Shown: positions 11,629 to 22,975 of the stretch, in pieces
How the letters are laid out: every line of letters begins with the position of its first letter
How positions within the stretch are numbered: position 1 is the stretch's first letter
Origin: Lithobates sylvaticus
Taxonomy: Eukaryota > Chordata > Amphibia > Anura > Ranidae
Reading direction: 5' to 3'
Length of the DNA stretch: 64,000 bases
Assembly (NCBI GenBank): GCA_028564925.1
Contig: CM053033.1
Span: 209,898,678-209,962,677 of the forward strand
The notes under the pieces: model-generated
What the model was told of the DNA's origin: nothing
What the model saw: only the letters and a program-made list of their open reading frames with translations
Database searches by the model: none
Position numbers and translations under genes: made by a program

Positions 11629-12150
11629 GGTATAGCCGGGTATGGCTGGGTATAGCCGGGTATGGCTGGGTATCGCCGAGTATGGCTGGGTATCGCCGAG
11701 TATGGCTGGGTATTACCGCGTATTGCAGAGTGTGGCGGGGTATGGCCAGGTGTTGCGGGGTATGGCGGGGTGTTGCAGGGTATGGCAGGGTGTTGCAGAG
11801 TATTGCGCAGTATTGGCAGGGTGTTGCAGAGTATTGCGCAGTATTGGCACTGGCAGGGTGTTGCAGAGTATTGCGCTGTATTGGCAGGGTGTTGCAGAGT
11901 ATTGCGCAGTATTGGCAGGGTGTTGCAGAGTATTGCGCAGTATTGGCAGGGTGTTGCAAAGTATTGCGCAGTATTGGCAGGGTGTTGCAAAGTATTGCGC
12001 AGTATTGGCAGGGTGTTGCAGAGTATTGCGCAGTATTGGCAGGGTGTTGCAGAGTATTGCGCAGTATTGGCAGGGTGTTGCAGAGTATTGCGCAGTATTG
12101 GCAGGGTGTTGCAGAGTATTGCGCAGTATTAGCAGGGTGTTGCAGAGTAT
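11629..12150. repeat. 10-bp periodic tract passing into a 31-bp minisatellite
   Basis: 11629-11790 is a ~10-bp variant repeat (GGTATGGCTG / GTATCGCCGA). From about 11817 it becomes a 31-bp unit (GGCAGGGTGTTGCAGAG TATTGCGCAGTATT), about eleven copies to 12150. Because 31 is not a multiple of three and the unit lacks stops, several 150-240-codon open frames occur here on both strands. They are artefacts. The gradual 10-bp to 31-bp change suggests the longer unit grew from the shorter. Confidence 0.88.
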
Positions 12151-13009
12151 GGAGGGATGGCTGCTGCCATCCGATCTCTCCCCTCCACTGTACAGATCTG
12201 TACACAGAGGGGAGACCAGCGTCATCTTGACGCCGGTTTGTTTACAAAGTGATCGCTCCGTCATTTGATGGAGCAATCACATTGTAAACGGCCGATGGGT
12301 GCACCAAGATGGCCGCCGCTCCGCAGCTAGGCCGGAGCGGCGGCCATCGTGGTGCACCCGGCGGCCGCCGCTCCGGAGCTAGGCCGAAGCCGCGGCCTTT
12401 CCTGAGGCCGCGGATGGCTCCGCGATCGCGGCGGGTAATTGCGGTAACGCCGCCCCAGTAATGGGAACGGCGTTACCGCGAGGGGAAGAGTAATCAGTTG
12501 GATTACTCGTTACCCTCTAAAGTAACGCAGTTTACTTTAACGTCGTTAGTGCCATCACTGGTCACAACTGACACTAAATGCAGTGATCAGTAAATAAATA
12601 ATCCCTGCAATCAGTGACACTGTGACTGGGGGGGCAGGGGGTGATCTGGGGGGTGATCTGGGGGTGGAATGTGTGCCTATGTGTGACTGGTGTCAGTGTA
12701 GTGTTGGTGCACTAACCTGATGTCTTCTCCGCTCGGCGTCCCGGTCAGAAAGACCGGCACGAGGAGCGTGACATCACTTCCTCTTGCCTGTGTTTACAAT
12801 ACGCAGGCAAGAGGAAGCATCTGATTCGCCAGGAGCGATCGCAAGGGGGTGGCCAGAAACCACTGGCCGGCCCCTCGTCTATGATCGCTCCTGAAGCGAT
12901 GCCGACCGTCCCCGCCGGACGAATGGCACGTACAGGTACGTGGTTTTGCCTGTACGTGCCATTCTGCCGACGTATATGTACATGGGGCGGTCGGCAAGTG
13001 GTTAAATTG

Positions 13010-13487
13010 ACAAAAATAAGATGGATAGATTAACTAGGAAAGCTACAATTTCTGGGGAAATTGTGTGAAGTGTTCTTGCCTCCACCTACTGGAGTGGCTG
13101 GAGTAACTGTGAAAAGTGTTAAAAAGTATATTTTAAAAAGTATAAATAGTAGTAAAAAAGTTGAAGTTCCATCATTAGCTAAAAGAGCTGAACATATTTT
13201 TCCCCAAAAATTTTTTTTTCAAACAAACATTTTTTTTTCAAATAAAAATTTTTTTTTTCAAATAAAAATTTAGTTTTTTTCAAACAAAAATGTATTGGCT
13301 GATCATGGGGTGGTCATAATATTTTGTCTGATCATGAGGTGGTGATAATGTTTTGGCTGATCATGATTTTTAAAATATTTATTTTTTATTATTATTTTTT
13401 TTTCATGGGGTGGTCATAATATTTTGGCTGATTTTTCTTTTTCAAAATTGTTTTTATTATTATTTTTTTTTTTTTTTCATGAGGTGG
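13010..13487. repeat. A/T-rich low-complexity DNA and GATCATG repeats beside the gap
   Basis: 13195-13290 repeats a poly-T plus CAAATAAAAAT motif about four times. 13300-13487 repeats TTTTGGCTGATCATG..GGTGGTCATAAT at least four times and runs into the assembly gap. No gene is seen. Tandem repetition is the likely reason for the gap. Confidence 0.7.
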
Positions 13488-13945
13488 NNNNNNNNNNNNN
13501 NNNNNNNNNNNNNNNNNNNNNNNNNNNNNNNNNNNNNNNNNNNNNNNNNNNNNNNNNNNNNNNNNNNNNNNNNNNNNNNNNNNNNNNNNNNNNNNNNNNN
13601 NNNNNNNNNNNNNNNNNNNNNNNNNNNNNNNNNNNNNNNNNNNNNNNNNNNNNNNNNNNNNNNNNNNNNNNNNNNNNNNNNNNNNNNNNNNNNNNNNNNN
13701 NNNNNNNNNNNNNNNNNNNNNNNNNNNNNNNNNNNNNNNNNNNNNNNNNNNNNNNNNNNNNNNNNNNNNNNNNNNNNNNNNNNNNNNNNNNNNNNNNNNN
13801 NNNNNNNNNNNNNNNNNNNNNNNNNNNNNNNNNNNNNNNNNNNNNNNNNNNNNNNNNNNNNNNNNNNNNNNNNNNNNNNNNNNNNNNNNNNNNNNNNNNN
13901 NNNNNNNNNNNNNNNNNNNNNNNNNNNNNNNNNNNNNNNNNNNNN
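13488..13945. other. Assembly gap (458 N)
   Basis: A run of unknown bases. It hides the start of the LTR that continues at 13946 and the end of the left-hand tandem repeat. Open frames crossing it are meaningless. Confidence 0.99.
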
Positions 13946-14526
13946 GTTTGATTGGGCTGTATTAAGGTTCTGCCTGGTCATAGGTGAGGTGAGCACCTGT
14001 GACAGGCTGAGAACGCAGTCTGGTTGGACGCATTGGGTACCAAACTCTCCCCGGAGCCAATCAGTGGGCGTGTCTGGCCCCGCTGTGTATTCCAGGAAGG
14101 GGTACTTAAGGTGTTGAAGTCACGTGGTGAGTTAGTTCGCAGGAGGGTTACGTTCCTGGTTCCGGACCGGACCAGCCCTCTGAGGGGTCCCGGTCCAGGA
14201 GTGTCCGCTGACTCCAGGGCCCTGGTACTCCTGACCAGCCCCAGAGGCACTCATGCTATGGGGTGGGGATCCATCCGTTTCCGAGCCTCGGAACTGGCTA
14301 GTTCGAGGCACAGTATCTGAAGGAGGATTCTGAAGTGTTCCGGTGCCATCTCAGGATTGGAGAGGCCCAGCAACTCTACATGCGACCAGGGGAGGACTCT
14401 TCGTAGGGGGTGCCACGCACGAGGCTGGCTGCTCGGTAAGAGCCTGGAAGCTGAGCTGTATGGACACTAATTTGAAGCCGCATTTCTTATGGTATCGCCG
14501 GGTCGGCTGTAAGAAAAGTTCGTAAC

Positions 14527-17500
14527 TAGAGTTGAGCGGACACCTGGATGTTCGGGTTCGGCAGGTTCGGCCGAACTTCAGAAAAAAGTTCGGGTTCGGG
14601 ACCGAACTTGACCCGAACTTGACCCCGAACACCGAACCCCATTGAAGTCAATGGGGACCCGAACGGCTATAATAAAGTGTCGGCTCCCGTCCCCCTTAAT
14701 ACAGAGAACAGTCATTGAAGTCATTTATTTTTAAAAAGTTAGTCATAAAAAGTGTTTGGGTCCTGCCCCAGGGGACATGTATCAATGCAAAAAAAACTTT
14801 TAAAAACGGCCGTTTTTTCGGGAGCAGTGATTTTAATAATGATTAAATTGAAACAATAAAAGTGTAATATTCCTTTAAATTTCGTACCTGGGGGGTGTCT
14901 ATAGTATGCATGTAAAGGGGCGCATGTTTCCCGTGTTTAGAACTGTCTCTGCAAAAAGTGTAATTTTTTGCAGAAAAGAAAGCTATTTAAAATCACTCGC
15001 GGCTAATGTTAATTGTCGGGTCCCGTAATACAGAGAACAGTCATTCATTGAAAGTCATTCATAAAAAAAAAGTCATTGATAAAAAAAAAAAAAAACAAAA
15101 AAAAAAAAAGCGTAGGGGTCCCCCCAAATTCAATAACCAGACCCTTGAGGTCTGGGATGGATTTTAAGGGGAAACTGAGCCAAAAAAAATGGCGTGAGGT
15201 CCCCCTCAAAATCCATACCAGACCCTTATCCGAGCACGCAACCTGGCAGGCCGCAGGAAAAGAGGGGGGGACGAGAGTGGCCCCCCTCCCGCCTGAACCG
15301 CACCAGGCCACATGCCCTCAACATTGAGAGGATGCTTTGGGGGTCTAAGACCCCCAAAGCCTCTTGTCCCCATGTTGATGAGGACAAGGGCCTCGTCCCC
15401 ACAACCGTGCCCGGTGGTTGTGGGGGTCTGCGGGCGGAGGGCTTATCGGAATCTGGAAGCCCCCTTTAACAAGGGGACCCCCAGATCCCCCCCCCCCCCC
15501 CCCTGTGTGAAATGGTAAGGGGTACCCCTACCATTTCACCAAAAAAGTGTCAAAAATTGTAAAAATGACAGGAGACGGTCTTTGACAATTCCTTTATTAA
15601 AATCTTCTTTCTTCTGGTCTTCCTTTCTTCATCTTCTCCTTTCGGCATCTTCTTCTTCCATCTTCTTCTTCCTCCGATCCGCTTCTTCTTGGCCTTCTCG
15701 TCCAGCATCGGTGTCTCTTCTGGGCCGCTCCGCGCAATGGGAGGCTCCCGCTGGGTGAGGCTTCTCTTCGGTATCTTCTTCCACGGCGTCGGTCTCCGGT
15801 ATCTTCTTCCAGGGCGTCGGTCTCTTCTTGGGCCACTCCTCGCAATGGGAGGCTTCGGCGTGTGAGGCTTTGCTTGGGCTGACAGTTCTTTTATAACGGA
15901 GGGCGGGGAAACCTGGTAACCCCACCCCCCTCTGACGCATGGGGACATCATGGGGAGTTCCCTATGGCTTTCCCCGTGACGTGGGGAAAGCCATAGGGAA
16001 CTCCCCATGACGTCCCCATGCGTCAGAGGGGGGCGGGGTTACCAGGTGGCCCCGCCCTCCGTTATAAAAGAACTGTCAGCCCAAGCGAAGCCTCACACAC
16101 CGGGAGCCTCCCATTGCAAAGAGTGGCCCAAGAAGAGACCGACGCCCTGGAAGAAGAAACCGGAGGGAAGCCTCAGAGACCGACGCGTGGAAGAAGATAC
16201 CGAAGAGAAGCCTCACCCAGCGGGAGCCTCCCATTGCGCGGAGCGGCCCAGAAGAGACACCGATGCTGGACGAGAAGGCCAAGAAGAAGCGGATCGGAGG
16301 AAGAAGAAGATGGAAGAAGAAGATGCCGGAAGGAGAAGATGAAGAAAGGAAGACCAGAAGAAAGAAGATTTTAATAAAGGAATTGTCAAAGACCGTCTCC
16401 TGTCATTTTTACAATTTTTGACACTTTTTTGGTGAAATGGTAGGGGTACTTTTGTACCCCCTTACCATTTCACACAGGGGGGGGGGGGCGGGATCTGGGG
16501 GTCCCCTTGTTAAAGGGGGCTTCCAGATTCCGATAAGCCCCCCGCCCGCAGACCCCCACAACCACCGGGCACGGTTGTGGGGACGAGGCCCTTGTCCTCA
16601 TCAACATGGGGACAAGAGGCTTTGGGGGTCTTAGACCCCCAAAGCATCCTCCCAATGTTGAGGGCATGTGGCCTGGTACGGTTCAGGCGGGAGCGCTCTC
16701 GCCCCCCCCTCTTTTCCTGCGGCCTGCCAGGTTGCGTGCTCAGATAAGGGTCTGGTATGGATTTTGAGGGGGACCTCACGCCATTTTTTTTGGCTGGGTT
16801 TCCCCTTAAAATCCATCCCAGACCTCAAGGGTCTGGTATGGATTTTGAGGGGGACCCTACGCCATTTTTTTTTTTTGTCTGGGATCCCCCTTAATATCCA
16901 TCCCAGACCTGAAGGGCCTGGTTATTGAATTTGGGGGGACCCCTACGCTTTTTATTTTTTGTTTTTTTTATTTTTTATCAATGACTTTTTTTTTTATGAA
17001 TGACTTTCAATGAATGACTGTTCTCTGTATTACGGGACCCGACAATTAACAGTAGCCGCGAGTGATTTTAAATAGCTTTCTTTTCTGCAAAAAATGACAC
17101 TTTTTGCAGAGACAGTTCTAAACACGGGAAACATGCGCCCCTTTACATGCATACTATAGACACCCCCCAGGTACGAAATTTAAAGGAATATTACACTTTT
17201 ATTGTTTCAATTTAATCATTAATAAAATCACTGCTCCCGAAAAAACGTTTTGAAATTTTTTTTTTGCATTGATACATGTCCCCTGGGGCAGGACCCGGGT
17301 CCCCAAACACTTTTTATGACTAACTTTTTAAAAATAAATGACTTCAATGACTGTTCTCTGTATTAAAAGCACTCGCGGCTATATGAATATCAATTCATAT
17401 AGCCGCGAGTCCTTTTAAAAGACATTTTAAAAAGCAACATTAAATCCCCGAACACCGGACCCGAACCCGAACATACAGTCAATTGTTCGGGTTCGGGTCC

Positions 17501-17565
17501 GGGACCCGAACACCCTAAAGTCCGGTACAGACCCAAACTTTACAGTTCGGGTTCGCTCAACCCTA
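14527..17565. mobile_element. 3-kb palindromic (foldback) hAT-like element
   Basis: Nearly the whole element is one inverted repeat: left arm 14527 to about 15979, right arm back to 17565. Ends are TAGAGTTGAGCGGAC and the complement of TAGGGTTGAGCGAACC. It is flanked by 8-bp duplications TTCGTAAC (14519-14526) and TTCCTAAC (17566-17573), one mismatch, as expected of hAT. The outer parts repeat GTTCGGGTTCGG; the centre is a hairpin around GTGACGT. No transposase is present. It is inserted in an LTR. The arms differ by ~130 bp through small indels, so it is not brand new. Confidence 0.82.
15593..16378. promoter_or_regulatory. Divergent TATA boxes with matching polyadenylation signals in both arms
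   Basis: On the right arm TTATAAAAG at 16062-16070 is followed ~310 bp later by AATAAA at 16373-16378. On the left arm the mirror images lie on the minus strand: TTATAAAAG at 15896-15888 and AATAAA at 15598-15593. Between them the transcripts would be purine-rich (GAAGAAGA) and could encode a short Lys/Arg-rich peptide beginning MLDEKAKKKRIGG. Whether any RNA is made is unknown. The peptide reads through the polyadenylation signal and is probably not real. Confidence 0.45.
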
Positions 17566-17913
17566 TTCCTAACTTATCCTTCAGTTACAACTCAAGTTTC
17601 TAAGAGAGACTATTGCAAGCTTACTTAAGTTTCACAACCAAGTCTGTGGCAGAGACATTGCTAATTCCGAATCACTTGTTGGCTGCTAAATCTACAAGCA
17701 AGGGTTTATCCAACAATCGAGTTGTCCAGTTGCGAGTGGCTACTCCCTGGATCATTTGGAGAGAGACATTTCCTGAATGTCAGCAGTTCTAAAGTGCCTG
17801 AGCTTTATCACCCATACCCTCTATTCCCAACTGAGAGACTGTGTTCTGTTTTATTGTTTTACGCAAATAAAAATCCTAACCAGGAATACAGGTGTCAGTT
17901 TCTGCAATTACTG

Positions 17914-18180
17914 TTTGTAATCGGAGTCTTCAAGTGGGAAATGCGATATTCCTAAGAACCAAGGCCTGAGGTGTGCCATGGCCTGGCTGGTCGGTATGCC
18001 TGAAAAGAGGGCATACCCTTGATGTAAGAATGAGAAGTACTATAAGTATTAATGGCTGGGGTATTGGGTGGGTGGGAACCCAGAACGCCGACGACCCAGT
18101 CCCTAGAAGAGGAGGAGGCTTAAATAGTCTCTCCGACTCCTCCCACAAATACAGGCTGGCCCTTCGGCCAGCCTTCACAC
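17914..18180 (+). mobile_element. Helitron2/Helentron-like unit, short copy
   Basis: Starts TTTGTAATCGGAGTC (17914). Near its other end is GACTCCTCCCACAAA (18135-18149), an 11-of-15 inverted match to the start, then a 9-bp-stem hairpin with CTTC loop (18153-18174), then TTCACAC. An inverted repeat that is terminal on the 5' side but subterminal on the 3' side, followed by a hairpin, is the hallmark of Helitron2/Helentron ends. The first 98 bp and last 104 bp are identical to those of the next unit; only ~60 bp lies between. Confidence 0.6.
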
Positions 18181-19339
18181 TTGTAATCGGAGTCTTCAAG
18201 TGGGAAATGCGATATTCCTAAGAACCAAGGCCTGAGGTGTGCCATGGCCTGGCTGGTCGGTATGCCTGAAAAGAGGGCAAAAAGACACAAGATTTAGGTG
18301 AAGAAGGGAAGGTAATGATCCAACATGTAGACTAACGTGCGCCCGGATGGCAACAGTGAGTAACCGGTAAGTATCCGTTGTGACAGAAGAAACCCACTGA
18401 CTCCTGACTTGGTGATGAAAAGGAACCCCCTGAAGAACCTGCGAAGCTACGCAGAACCCACCTGAACGTCCTGTGAAGGATGGAATGAGCCTGATGCCCA
18501 AGACAACCCGGACATGCGAATTAACTGCTTGTGCATGAGAGGATACGTAGGGGAAAAGAAGCAAGGGCTGGCCCGAGGAACCCCTGCAGAATGATGGCCG
18601 AGAAGCATGGACACCAGCGAAGTAGCTCAGTGAAATGCCCCCCCCCCCAACCCCTGGCCTACCCCTACTATGGTATGAGGATGTGAGAAAGAGAGGGCAA
18701 AAATACCCCTGACAGGAGTGCAAAAACCTGGATGCCTGATGGATGTGATGGGGTAGGCGCTATGGCAATGAGCATCGCCAACATGGAGCAACCATGCCAG
18801 ACACAAAACACTGGTCCCACCTGATATGAACGCGTCGTGCTGCAGCCAAGACGGCCCAACCTGAGAACACAACCTGGAGAAATGACAGACAACCAGACAT
18901 GAGAACAACAACACCCCTCTGTGCCTACCTACGAATGAGAAACATGAGCAGAAAAGTCGAGACCACTGTGCGTGATGAAACTGACGATGGACCCCCCCCC
19001 CCCCTCCTCGTGTGAGTGGTGAATGAGCCCGAGTAACCTGCAGCGCAGAGACAGGTAATTGACTTAAGAAACTCAGGGCTGGTGTACCCACGGACCGTGG
19101 TGGGTAGTCGTATGAGTGTGGTGAATGAACATGCATCGTATGACGTGTGGTATACGGGCGAGAAGATTGAGGACAACAATCAATTTAACAAACGAAACCT
19201 CAGCCCGTATGGATCTGTAGACGTGACAGATCCTGACGTGTGAGCCCTAACTAACTGACCCAGATACAACATGGACACAGATACGATGAGACATGACAAC
19301 CAACAAACAAAACAGCTACCGGAGTATGCCATGGGTGAA

Positions 19340-21835
19340 CAACGCCCCTCTGAGAAACGCTGAGGCTGAGAAACACTGAGGCTGAAACACAATGACAGAA
19401 ATGCCAGGGCGGCAACGAAATGACGGAAACTAAATGACGGAAATGAAATGACGGAAACGGTGAGGCAGAAACGTGATGAAAGAACTGCTGCTGAGGCAAG
19501 CGTGGTGACAGAAATGCTGAGGCAGAAACGTGGTGACAAATGCTTGAGGCAGAAACGTGATGACAGCAACGCTATGACAGAACGCTGAAGCTGAATGTTG
19601 AAGCAGAAACGCAATGACAAGAATCAGGGGCAGAGACGCAATGACATGAATCCAGGGGCAGAAACGCAATGACATGAATCCAGGGCAGAAACGCAATGAC
19701 ATGAATCCAGGGGCAGAAACGCAATGACATGAATCCAGGGGCAGAAACGCAATGACATGAATCCAGGGGCCGAAACGCAATGACATGAATCCAGGGGCCG
19801 AAACGCAATGACATGAATCCAGGGGCCGAAACGCAATGACATGAATCCAGGGGCCGAAACGCAATGACATGAATCCAGGGGCCGAAACGCAATGACATGA
19901 ATCCAGGGGCCGAAACGCAATGACATGAATCCAGGGGCCGAAACGCAATGACATGAATCCAGGGGCCGAAACGCAATGACATGAATCCAGGGGCCGAAAC
20001 GCAATGACATGAATCCAGGGGCAGAAACGCAATGACATGAATCCAGGGGCAGAAACGCAATGACATGAATCCAGGGGCAGAAACGCAATGACATGGATCC
20101 AGGGGCAGAACGTAATGACAGAATCCTGGGCGAAGCTATGACAGAACGTTGAGGCAGAAACGTAATGACAGAAGCGCTGAGGCAGAAATGCCATGACAGA
20201 AAACCTGGGGCAGGGACGCAATGACAAATGCTGAGACTGAAATGCAATGACAGCAATCCTGGGGCAGACTGCTATGACAGAAAGCTGATGCAGAAATGCC
20301 ATGACAAAACGCAAATGACAGAAAAATACGCTGAGACTGAACACTGAGGCAGAGATGAAATGACAGACATCCAGGGGCAGAAACGCAATGACAAACATCC
20401 AGGGGCAGAAACGCAATGACAGACATCCAGGGGCAGAAACGCAATGACAGACATCCAGGGGCAAAAACGCAATGACAGACATCCAGGGGCAAAAACGCAA
20501 TGACATTAATCCAGGGGCAAAAACGCAATGACAGAAATCCAGGGGCAGAAAACGCAATGACAGAAATCCAGGGGCAGAAAACGCAATGACAGAAATCCAG
20601 GGGCAGAACCGCAATGACAGCAATCCAGGGGCAGAACCGCAATGACAGCAATCCAGGGGCAGAACCGCAATGACAGCAATCCAGGGGCAGAACCGCAATG
20701 ACAGCAATCCAGGGGCAGAACCGCAATGACAGCAATCCAGGGGCAGAACCGAAATGACAGCAATCGCAGGGGCAGGAACGAAATGACAGCAATCGCAGGA
20801 ACGAAATGACAGCAATCGCAGGAACGAAATGACAGCAATCGCAGGAACGAAATGACAGCAATCCAGGGGCAGGAACGAAATGACAGCAATCCAGGGGCAG
20901 GAACGAAATGACAGCAATCCAGGGGCAGGAACGAAATGACAGCAATCCAGGGGCAGGAACGAAATGACAGCAATCCAGGGGCAGGAACGAAATGACAGCA
21001 ATCCAGGGGCAGGAACGAAATGACAGAAAATGCAGGGGCAGGAACGAAATGACAGAAAATGCAGGGGCAGGAACGCAATGACAGAAAATGCAGGGGCAGA
21101 ACGAAATGACAGGAATCCGGGGGCAGGAACGCAATGACAGAAAATGCAGGGGCAGAACGAAATGACAGCAATCCAGGGGCAGGAACGCAATGACAGAAAA
21201 AGCAGGGGCAGAACGAAATGACAGCAATCCAGGGGCAGGAACGCAATGACAGAAAATGCAGGGGCAGAACGAAATGACAGGAATCCAGGAGCGGAACGCA
21301 ATGACAGGAATCCAGGAGCGGAACGCAATGACAGGAATCCAGGAGCGGAACGCAATGACAGGAATCCAGGAGCGGAACGCAATGACAGGAATCCAGGAGC
21401 GGAACGCAATGACAGGAATCCAGGAGCGGAACGCAATGACAGAAAAAGCAGGGGCGGAACGCAATGACAGAAATGACGGGCAGAAAACGCTATGACAGAA
21501 ATGACGGGCAGAAAACGCTATGACAGAAATGACGGGCAGAAAACGCTTTGACAGAAATGACGGGCAGAAACGCTATGACAGAAATGACTGCAGAAAACGC
21601 TATGACAGAAATGACGGGCAGAAACGCTATGACAGAAATGATGGGCAGAAACGCTATGACAGAAATGACGGGCAGAAACGCTATGACAGAAATGACGGGC
21701 AGAAAACGCTATGACAGAAATGACGGGCAGAAAACGCTATGACAGAAATGACGGGCAGAAAACGCTATGACAGAAATGACGGGCAGAAACGCTATGACAG
21801 AAATGACGGGCAGAAAACGCTATGACAGAGCAAAG
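19340..21835. repeat. 27-28-bp minisatellite, roughly 85-90 copies in homogeneous sub-blocks
   Basis: Core AATCCAGGGGCAGAAACG CAATGACA. Sub-blocks differ by single bases and run in order: a ragged start 19340-19620; ATGAATCCAGGGGC(A/C)G 28 bp, 19620-20100; ragged 20100-20350; ACATCCAGGGGC 28 bp; AACCGCAATGACAGC 28 bp, 20600-20760; GGAACGAAATGACAGC 28 bp, 20760-21060; NNGAATCCAGGAGCGGAACG 27 bp, 21270-21440; AATGACGGGCAGAAA(A)CG 27/28 bp to 21835. The minus strand is free of stops in all repeats, giving a spurious 668-codon frame. Confidence 0.9.
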
Positions 21836-22084
21836 GAGCTGGCGGCGGTCGATTCACCTCCCCCGGCGGAATGCCGAGAGAAATCGGGCGGCCCGTGGAG
21901 AAGGATTTGTATGTAGAAAGTTTCTTTGACACATGCTGCAGTGAAGTGCACTTTCAACAGGCTGCCTCCAGGGAAAACAGAAAACTCAAGCAAACTTCAG
22001 ATATTGCGACAAATGACAGAACTGTATGCTGCATGACACCGCACTAAGCAGATATGTGCATGGAGAAAGTGTAAGGGGAGAGTA

Positions 22085-22670
22085 GTCAGCACCAGGCAGA
22101 CATGTCCCTCGTGTACCTGCAATGGGGAGAGGAGTCGGCCGGCTGCCGAACACCCCCCCCCCCCCAGACATGTCCCACGTGTACCTGAAATGGAGAGAGG
22201 AGTCGGCGGCGGCCGAACCCCCCCCCCCCTAACAGGCAAGCGGCGGCGACAGCCTAGTCAGATAGCTCCCCCGCCACAACCAACGAACAATGGCATGGAA
22301 GGACGGACGGACGCTCCCCCCCCCCGTGAGCGCCGGGAGGGCGGGCGGCAGCACGCAGTGGGGAGAGTGGCGGGAGGATGGAAGGGAGGACAGACGGATG
22401 AACGCCCGCCCCCCCGCTCCCCAGGCATGTGCGCCGGGAGAAGCGGGCGGGCGGCACTCCGCTGACCAGGGCTGAAGGGAGAGAGAACATGAGGACAGAC
22501 GCCCTCCGCTCCCCCTCGGCATGACCGCCGGGAGAAGCGGGCGGGCGGCACACTGCTAACCAAAGCTGAGGGGGAGAGTGGAACATGAGGACAGACGCTC
22601 CCTCATGCCGGGAGAAGCGGGCAGATAAAGTGGGTGGTGGAGGATGGATGAACTGCGCTGGGAGAAGCGG
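22085..22670. repeat. GC-rich tandem repeats (~70-bp pair, then ~100-bp units)
   Basis: Two ~70-bp copies carry CAGACATGTCCC(T/A)CGTGTACC, GAGAGGAGTCGGC and a poly-C run (22096-22230). Then three to four ~95-100-bp units carry CGCCGGGAGAAGCGGGCGGG and GAGGACAGACG(C) (22325-22625). No coding is recognised; open frames here are G/C-biased by-products. Confidence 0.7.
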
Positions 22671-22953
22671 CGGCTGCCCTCCACGCAGCTGTAACATGGC
22701 GCTGCAAGGGAGGATGGCAGGACGCCCCTACGAGCTGGAGCAACCCAGAGATGGTAGGAGGGGGGGGATGAATCCTGCGGCCGACCGCCGCTCAGAAAAG
22801 GTAACCAAGAGCACCGAGAGGCACCGCCACCATGCAGGCAAGAACCCAACGTGCCGTGGACAGCCCCACCCCCTCCTAACCCAGAACGCCGACGACCCAG
22901 TCCCTAGAAGAGGAGGAGGCTTAAATAGTCTCTCCGACTCCTCCCACAAATAC

Positions 22954-22975
22954 AGGCTGGCCCTTCGGCCAGCCT
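22954..22975 (+). other. 3'-terminal hairpin of the Helitron2-like unit
   Basis: AGGCTGGCC - CTTC - GGCCAGCCT, a perfect 9-bp stem with a 4-nt loop, six bases before the element end. The identical hairpin ends the short unit at 18153-18174. Confidence 0.8.

Larger units (their letters stand above)
10965..12560. mobile_element. hAT-like non-autonomous element packed with minisatellites
   Basis: An identical 8-bp duplication GTCACAAC at 10957-10964 and 12561-12568 flanks the element, as expected for hAT. Ends are CAGTGTTGGTCATC and the inverted GTGCCATCACTG; beyond that both sides share GTAACT-rich sequence (AGTAATTAGTTAC and partners). The interior has two different minisatellites and a GC-rich 3' third (12280-12480). 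No transposase is seen. It was inserted into the piggyBac leader, so it is younger than that copy. Confidence 0.78.
5254..13001 (-). mobile_element. piggyBac-superfamily DNA transposon, inactive, with nested insertions
   Basis: The right end is ...CGGTCGGCAAGTGG followed by TTAA (13002-13005). The left end begins CCACTTGAAGACAAAG at 5254, preceded by CTAA, a one-base-changed TTAA. TTAA target sites and matching CCACTTG ends fit piggyBac. A transposase pseudogene lies on the minus strand at 8003-9990. The element is swollen by a 442-bp duplication, a 518-bp inverted-repeat insertion, tandem repeats and a hAT-like element. Non-coding stretches 5254-6290 (A/T-rich 3' flank) and 10000-10960 (5' leader) hold no further gene. 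Confidence 0.78.

Noticed and set aside
11265-12276. Several 150-240-codon frames on both strands
   Set aside because: Caused by 10-, 31- and ~50-bp tandem repeats. Frames on opposite strands over the same bases cannot all be genes.
12280-12480. CpG-island promoter of a host gene
   Set aside because: The GC-rich stretch is internal to the hAT-like element and has an inverted-repeat character (GGCGGCCATC and partners); no transcript evidence in sequence.
5254-13001. Possible active piggyBac
   Set aside because: The transposase carries two stops and two frameshifts and the left TTAA is altered; large insertions separate its parts.
13410-14117. Frames crossing the N run
   Set aside because: Most residues are unknown (X); nothing can be claimed.
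16007-16374. 111-118-codon basic/acidic protein in the palindromic element
   Set aside because: It starts upstream of the TATA box and arises from GAAGAAGA-rich DNA; the mirror arm gives similar frames. Kept only as a possible short transcript.
19430-21436. 668-codon open frame on the minus strand
   Set aside because: It lies wholly in the 28-bp minisatellite, which lacks stops on that strand; overlapping frames of 442, 246, 210 and 164 codons exist for the same reason. The repeat has no codon-level constraint.
19340-21835. CRISPR-like regular repeats
   Set aside because: Units are contiguous without spacers, the DNA is eukaryotic and no cas gene is present.
22190-22850. Cluster of overlapping ~60-150-codon frames in GC-rich DNA
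   Set aside because: High G+C removes stops in all frames; tandem units explain them. No domain.
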